DNA of 64,000 nucleotides, from positions 58,156,001-58,220,000 of the forward strand of contig OZ231126.1 of NCBI GenBank assembly GCA_965153355.1, read 5' to 3'. The notes beneath the pieces were generated by a model. It saw only the letters and a program-made list of their open reading frames with translations, was not told the DNA's origin and did no database searches. The DNA is from Flaccisagitta enflata (lineage: Eukaryota; Chaetognatha; Sagittoidea; Aphragmophora). Position 1 is the stretch's first letter; every line of letters begins with the position of its first letter. Positions 12,772-64,000 of the stretch are shown here, in pieces. A program made the position numbers and the translations under genes.

Positions 12772-13333
12772 CAGTAGATATCATCTAGACTTGAGATAAC
12801 AGGGGCAAGCATTAGAGAAAAACAAAGAAAACCAGGGAAGTGATATTTGAAACATAGAGTAATTAAGAGATGCTTTATTGCCCATGATAGCTGGTTGCCA
12901 TAGAAACGCATTTCTATGTATTTTCGCTAAAATATCAATATTTTGAGAAATTTTTTGAGGGAACATTTTTTAATATTGAATTTGCTACATTTTTCTAACA
13001 GTATGTTCTGTAAGAATGTCGCTCATTGAGCGGTTGCCAGGGGTTGTCACACATGGATACGCTCCCTAGCAACGGCCAAACGAGTGACATTCTTACAGAA
13101 CATACAGTGGGAAAGTTGTAGCAAATTTGATTTTAAGCAATATTCTTTAAAAAATCTCTCAAAATATTGATGTTTTGGCGAGAATACATGGAAATGTATT
13201 TCCATGGCAACCAGATACCATGGGGAATTAAGCATCCTTTGATTAATCTATAATCAAAATATTGCTCTCTTGCCTCCATTTGTCTATCCATAATGCTTGC
13301 CCCCGTTCTCTCAAGTCTAGACGAGATGTACTG
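12772..13333. mobile_element. Foldback MITE, TIR CAGTAGATRTCRTCTAGAC, TA target
   Basis: 562 bp flanked by TA on both sides. The ends are inverted copies for about 45 bp (CAGTAGATATCATCTAGACT with its complement at the right end). Similarity continues inward, so most of the element is an imperfect palindrome centred near 13050. TA targets and CAGT ends suggest Tc1/mariner-type mobilisation. Relatives lie at 26726-27183 and 59125-60191. Confidence 0.85.
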
Positions 13334-13765
13334 TATGTGTGTGCGTGTGGGGGGGGGGGGGCATGAGGGAGGAGAAAATAAGACCTATTGCCAAGATTTA
13401 CGCGACAATTTAACAGAAAAAGGGGGAAAAGGGAAATTTCTGTTTTTTCACAAAATCATTCATAACTTTTTTTTGGAGTACAAATTCGCATTGATTTTTT
13501 CACTAAATCACTAGTGGTAACATAGGTAATGACCAGAATAGGTCAAATTTAGCCAAAAAAAACCTTCAATTTTGACCTCTCGTGAATAGCAAACGAGACC
13601 AGATTGTTCTCCATGTCTTCTTAAATTTCTTAAATTTTCAGCCGTTTTCAGCCTGAAATTCTCTTAAAGTGTTTTTAATTACTTCTATGTTCATACATAT
13701 ATAAATTTTATATATTTGGATATATTTGGAACAGTTGTATTTTAAACTTGATCATTATCATGGTT
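13334..13765. other. Unique-looking AT-rich spacer
   Basis: It contains a G12 run near 13349 and no supported gene or repeat unit. Confidence 0.5.
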
Positions 13766-14516
13766 TATAGATGCGTCCTCGCATCTCTATAAGAGGGTGT
13801 GTCCCTTGATCTGAATGTCTGAATGTCTGTTTGTCTGAATGTCTGTCCGTAACCCAAAAATTTTGAAACACAATTTTTATGGTTTTCTCTTCCTTTCTCT
13901 TCATGTCTCTTCATGTCTCATATATCTCTTAAGTCTCCTATGTCTCTTTGCTGTCTTCTGTCTCTTTTGTCTCTTTTGTCTCCTATATGTCTTTAATGTC
14001 TCTTATTTCTCTTGTATCTTATTTCTCTTCTCTTATATCTCTTATCTCTTATTTCTCTTAAGTTTCTTATGTCTCTTATGTCTCTTGTGTCTCTTCAAGT
14101 TCATGTCTCTTCATATATCTCCATGTCTCAGGACGAGGCATGGGGCAGGGTGGGGAGGAATGGGGGCGGGGGTGATGGGGAGGCGTGTGGGGTTGGGGAA
14201 GGCGTGGGGGCAGGGGCTGGGGAAGCGTGGGGGGTGGGGGGTAAGGAGCTGGGGGGAGGGAGGTGTGGGGGGAGGCGTGGGGAGACAGGGACGTGGGGAA
14301 GTAAGGGGTTGTGGAGGCGTGGGAGGGGGGAGGCGCGGCGTGGGGGGTGGGGGGAAGAGTAAGGAGGGGGTGGTGAGGGAGGAATAAATCTTTATTTTTC
14401 TTTTTATCTCAATATCTTTATATTTTCATATCATTATATCATAATACTTTTATATCTTAATAATTTGTATCCTAATATCTTACATCTAAAGAGGACGCAT
14501 CTCTTGGCCTTGTTTT
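13766..14516 (+). mobile_element. Helentron-like repeat, subfamily 2, expanded copy with G-rich block
   Basis: It begins with the perfect hairpin AGATGCGTCCTCGCATCT (13769-13786) and CTATAAGAGGG. It ends with the distal arm GGACGCATCT (14493-14502), then CTTGGCCTTGTTTT. The usual middle is replaced by TCTCTTATG-type pyrimidine repeats (13880-14130) and a strikingly G-rich block (14140-14380). Its 750 bp make it the longest uninterrupted copy here. Confidence 0.75.
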
Positions 14517-15279
14517 AATATAATGCCTGATTTCACAGCCAAACTAAAAAAGAAATATTTTTAAAGAAAAACGACCTATATTTCTGAAAAAAATTGAATA
14601 GATAGGAAATTTTCTTATGAGAACGGCCAAAACTGAATTACAGCCTGGGCATTCTCTTATTCTGTTCTTAAAATTTTGGCAAATCTCAGGCTCATGTCTC
14701 TTATAAACTGGTCTCTTAAAAGAAAAAAAAAAGTGTACAGAACTAAGATGGTAGATTTGAGAAAAAAAACCTTTTGCACTACTAATTTACATATTATTTT
14801 CCAGAGCAGAAATATAAGAAACACTCCAGAAACATTTAAAAACGAAACTAAAAGATAGATATTTCTTGAAAAGAAGAGGCACTAATCAACAAGCAGCATA
14901 ATTTGGAAAAAAGTCGAGATTCGAAGATTCGAAGACTTTTTGATTCCCGCGAAGAAAAGTTGTTTTCCCTTTTTTCATGGGCCGTTTGAGGAAGTTGCTG
15001 CATTTTTGGGGCAGAACGGGACTACGCATGAAATTAATAGCTAAGAAAGAACTAAATCTCCTCTTTCAGATGACGCCAAGCAGAATTCTGTGCGATCGAT
15101 AGTTTTGGAGCTATGATTTTTTAAATCTTTTTTTATTTTCTCTCATTTTTCGCATTTTTCCCTAAAACAAGGAATCGAGTTAGTTGAAGTCTATTTGAAC
15201 TTTGAAATGTCCCAGGTGATGATTGTGCATCCTGGCAGCACAGTCTCTCTCTCATTTCAACTCTGGACTCAATGAGAGG
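14517..15279. other. AT-rich spacer, nothing recognised
   Basis: No ORF, exon or repeat unit could be supported; scattered poly(A) and poly(T) runs only. Confidence 0.5.
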
Positions 15280-15440
15280 CTTTGTCCATCAGTCCATCCA
15301 TCGGTCTGTTGGTCTGTCTGTCCGTCCAAGTGGAAAAGTGGAAAAACAAGCTGTTTAGATGCTTGTGTGTGGTGGTTGGGGTTGGGGTGTAGATGGGGGT
15401 TGGATGCCTCTGTCCACCTGTCTGCAACGATATTGTAACC
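15280..15440 (+). repeat. Degenerate Helentron-like fragment
   Basis: GTCN tetranucleotides (15284-15330) are followed by a block ending in CTGTCCACCTGTCTGCAACG. This corresponds to the middle and distal arm of the copy at 33294-33506; the hairpin end is degraded. Confidence 0.5.
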
Positions 15441-15465
15441 CTGTGTTGCATGTTTTTCTCTGTTT

Positions 15466-15647
<182 letters not shown>

Positions 15648-15783
15648 CTACTCTCTCTTTTCCTAGCGGGCGATTAGCCGCCCTTATTGGTAAAGTTCAG
15701 TTTCAATTTCAAGGCGCTGGCCAGTGAAAATACATTGATAATTTCGTTTTTTTTATCCCTTTTCATTAAATCAGGAAAATGAA

Positions 15784-43396
<27,613 letters not shown>

Positions 43397-43654
43397 AATG
43401 GCGCGAAATTGCTCATTGAAAGTGTTCCTCTGTATATTTTCCAAATGGTCTTTTATTCATACAAAAATATTTTAGATCCATGGTGTTGGTATATTATAAA
43501 TGTTTCGGTAGACGTAGACTTAGATGTAATTGAAGAACAACTGACATCGATGAAACTGGAAGAATGTATTGGTTTGAATTTGTATAAGACTTAAACGTGA
43601 GAAAAGAAACTGCAAAGCCGATAGCGGTAATGCGATACTTTGTTCGGTTGATGA

Positions 43655-43660
43655 AATAAA
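43655..43660 (+). terminator. Poly(A) signal of gene A
   Basis: AATAAA lies 258 bp after the stop codon, just before an A-rich repeat. Confidence 0.55.
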
Positions 43661-43665
43661 AGTAG

Positions 43666-43858
43666 ACGAAAAAGAAAAAGAAAAAGAAAAAGAAAAAGAA
43701 AAAGAAAAAGAAAAAGAAAAAGAAAAAGAAAAAGAAGAAGGAGGAAAAGAAGAAGAAGGAGAAAAAGAAGAAGAAGGAGAAAAAGAAGAAGAAGAAGAAG
43801 AAGAAGAAGAAAAAGAAAAAGAAGAAGAAGAAGAAGGAGAAGAAGAAAAAAAGGGCAT
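43666..43858 (+). repeat. (AAAAAG)n/(AAG)n microsatellite
   Basis: AAAGAA hexanucleotides then AAG/AGG triplets over about 190 bp between the convergent genes. Confidence 0.96.
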
Positions 43859-44058
43859 TGTGAGTCTTTTCTTTTTTCATGTCCACTTGTTTTTGTTCAT
43901 TTCCATCTTATTTCGATTAAAATTGCTTTGCCGTATATTCACTTTGGACGATCTCTCTCCCTACCTACTTGTCTGTTTGTCTGTTTTCTATCATCCTTTT
44001 GTCTTTCTGTCTGTCCGTCTGTCTGCCTGTCTTGTTGTCAATCTCTTTTTCTCTCTCT

Positions 44059-44672
44059 CACTGTGCTTTTGAAATAATTCTGAGTGGAAAATCATATAAC
44101 TGTGGGTTTTCCGCAGTTTTGAGTAGTATTGGGGTGTAATAATATATAATTAGCAAATATAAAATCATTCACAGAGTGCTTTTTAAAAAATCTTAAAAAA
44201 AAAGAGAAAAATGAAATCCCTTTTCAATGCAGATTTTATGGAGTTGAATGAACTCATTTTTTGATTATATATTATTAATCCTTGCAGAATTCCCTTTCAT
44301 TTGATAGGTCGCACTCTATATTTTTATAAAGATTTAAAATTTTCATTTACCGTTAAAAATCTTCAATTACCATTACTAAAAGTAGTAGTTTTGTAACAGT
44401 GGCTCAGAAAATGAAAATTTTATTTCTTTATGAAACCACAAATTGCTACCTATCAAATTAAAGGAAATTTTGCCAGGATTAACAATATTTTATCAAATAA
44501 TGAGCCAGTACAAATCCTTAGAATCTGTTTAAAAAATGAACCTAAATTTTTTCTATATTGCAGATTTCTCAAAAAGTGCTTGATGAATGATTTTATTTTT
44601 GCTAGTTATATGTTATTACACCCCAATACTACTTAAAACTGCAGAAAAAGTTATATGATTTTCCACTCAGAA

Positions 44673-44691
<19 letters not shown>
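44059..44691. mobile_element. Foldback MITE, TIR CACTGTGCTTTTGAAATAAT
   Basis: The left end CACTGTGCTTTTGAAATAAT is inverted at 44672-44691. Complementarity (TCTGAGTGGAAAATCATATA, TAGTATTGGGGTGTAATAA) continues for about 115 bp per arm. AT-rich interior without coding. The right arm overlaps the predicted 3' end of gene B. Confidence 0.85.
44592..44597 (-). terminator. Candidate poly(A) signal of gene B
   Basis: AATAAA on the minus strand, 76 bp past the in-frame stop at 44673 and inside the right arm of the foldback MITE. Confidence 0.45.
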
Positions 44692-63654
<18,963 letters not shown>

Positions 63655-63827
63655 GGAAAAATTTCGCGAGACGATCGGAACTGAAGAAAGGCAAAAAAAC
63701 GAAAGCAAATGATTTGTAGCAGAATTATCAATTGAACATTGACAGGCGCATTTGCTGTCGCCGGGGGGGGGGGGGGGCATCGATGGGAGAACAGCTTACA
63801 AATGTCAAAATTGTTACAGTAAGACAA

Positions 63828-64000
63828 AATTAAGGACAGAATGATTGAGAAAGAGACAGCTGGAATGACGGACGAACGGACAGACGGGCGGGCGTATGGG
63901 CAGAATGATTGAGAAAGAGACTACTGGAATGACGGACGAGCAGACAGATGGGCGGGCGTATGGACAGAATGATTGAGAAAGAGACAACTGGAATGAGAGA
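63828..64000 (+). repeat. 64-bp tandem repeat, at least 2.5 units, running off the window
   Basis: ATGATTGAGAAAGAGAC recurs at 63841, 63905 and 63969, exactly 64 bp apart. The remainder of each unit is a GACGGACGAACGGACAGACG-type array. Units differ at a few positions. Confidence 0.93.

Noticed and set aside
15665-15689. Possible 23-nt micro-exon (CCTAG|CGGGCG ... TTG|GTAAAG) before gene A exon 1
   Set aside because: Edges resemble splice sites after a (TC)n tract, but the bases form a simple hairpin and no coding or transcript support exists.

Overview
This is a eukaryotic window, almost certainly from an invertebrate animal, with no prokaryotic feature. Two spliced protein genes could be put together from exons whose reading phases join. 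Around and inside them lies an extreme density of transposable elements, foldback (long inverted-repeat) elements and very long pure microsatellites. I cannot name the species. The mixture of a BEL/Pao LTR element, a CR1-like LINE, a hAT element and GTCN-containing Helentron-like repeats fits several invertebrate phyla.

Layout. 1-9693 is a BEL/Pao retrotransposon missing most of its 5' LTR. Its gag-pol is broken by several frame changes, but its integrase and an extra third ORF in the env position are open. 9.7-15.7 kb is repeat-rich DNA with no convincing gene. Gene A (+ strand, ten coding exons, 15775-43396, about 569 aa) occupies the middle; its introns are filled with foldback elements, MITEs, minisatellites and microsatellites. 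Gene B (- strand, three coding exons, 63654-44673, about 533 aa) converges on gene A tail to tail. Its first intron of about 16.7 kb holds a 5'-truncated CR1-like LINE, a 2.5 kb foldback element, a hAT element and many smaller repeats. I recognise neither protein; both are described by visible properties only.

Most notable is a set of short repeats with one shared plan: a terminal hairpin, a GTCN tetranucleotide array, and a distal arm that can pair with the hairpin, ending in GGCCTTGTTT. There are at least three subfamilies with different stems (AGTCGCG, AGATGCG, AGGTGC types). Both sides of the stem, and often the distal arm, change together. This resembles non-autonomous Helentrons (HINE/DINE-1-like). 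They are themselves targets: a hAT element (8-bp target duplication) sits in one copy and the LINE (9-bp duplication) in another. Further points are (TC)n microsatellites acting as polypyrimidine tracts of gene A exons, a foldback MITE that may supply the stop codon and poly(A) signal of gene B, and a pair of 616-bp TA-flanked elements with only two observed differences.

Limits: exon calls rest on splice consensus, open frames and phase agreement; no transcript or homology search was possible. Additional exons, especially 5' ends and exons inside the 11 kb and 17 kb introns, may be missed.
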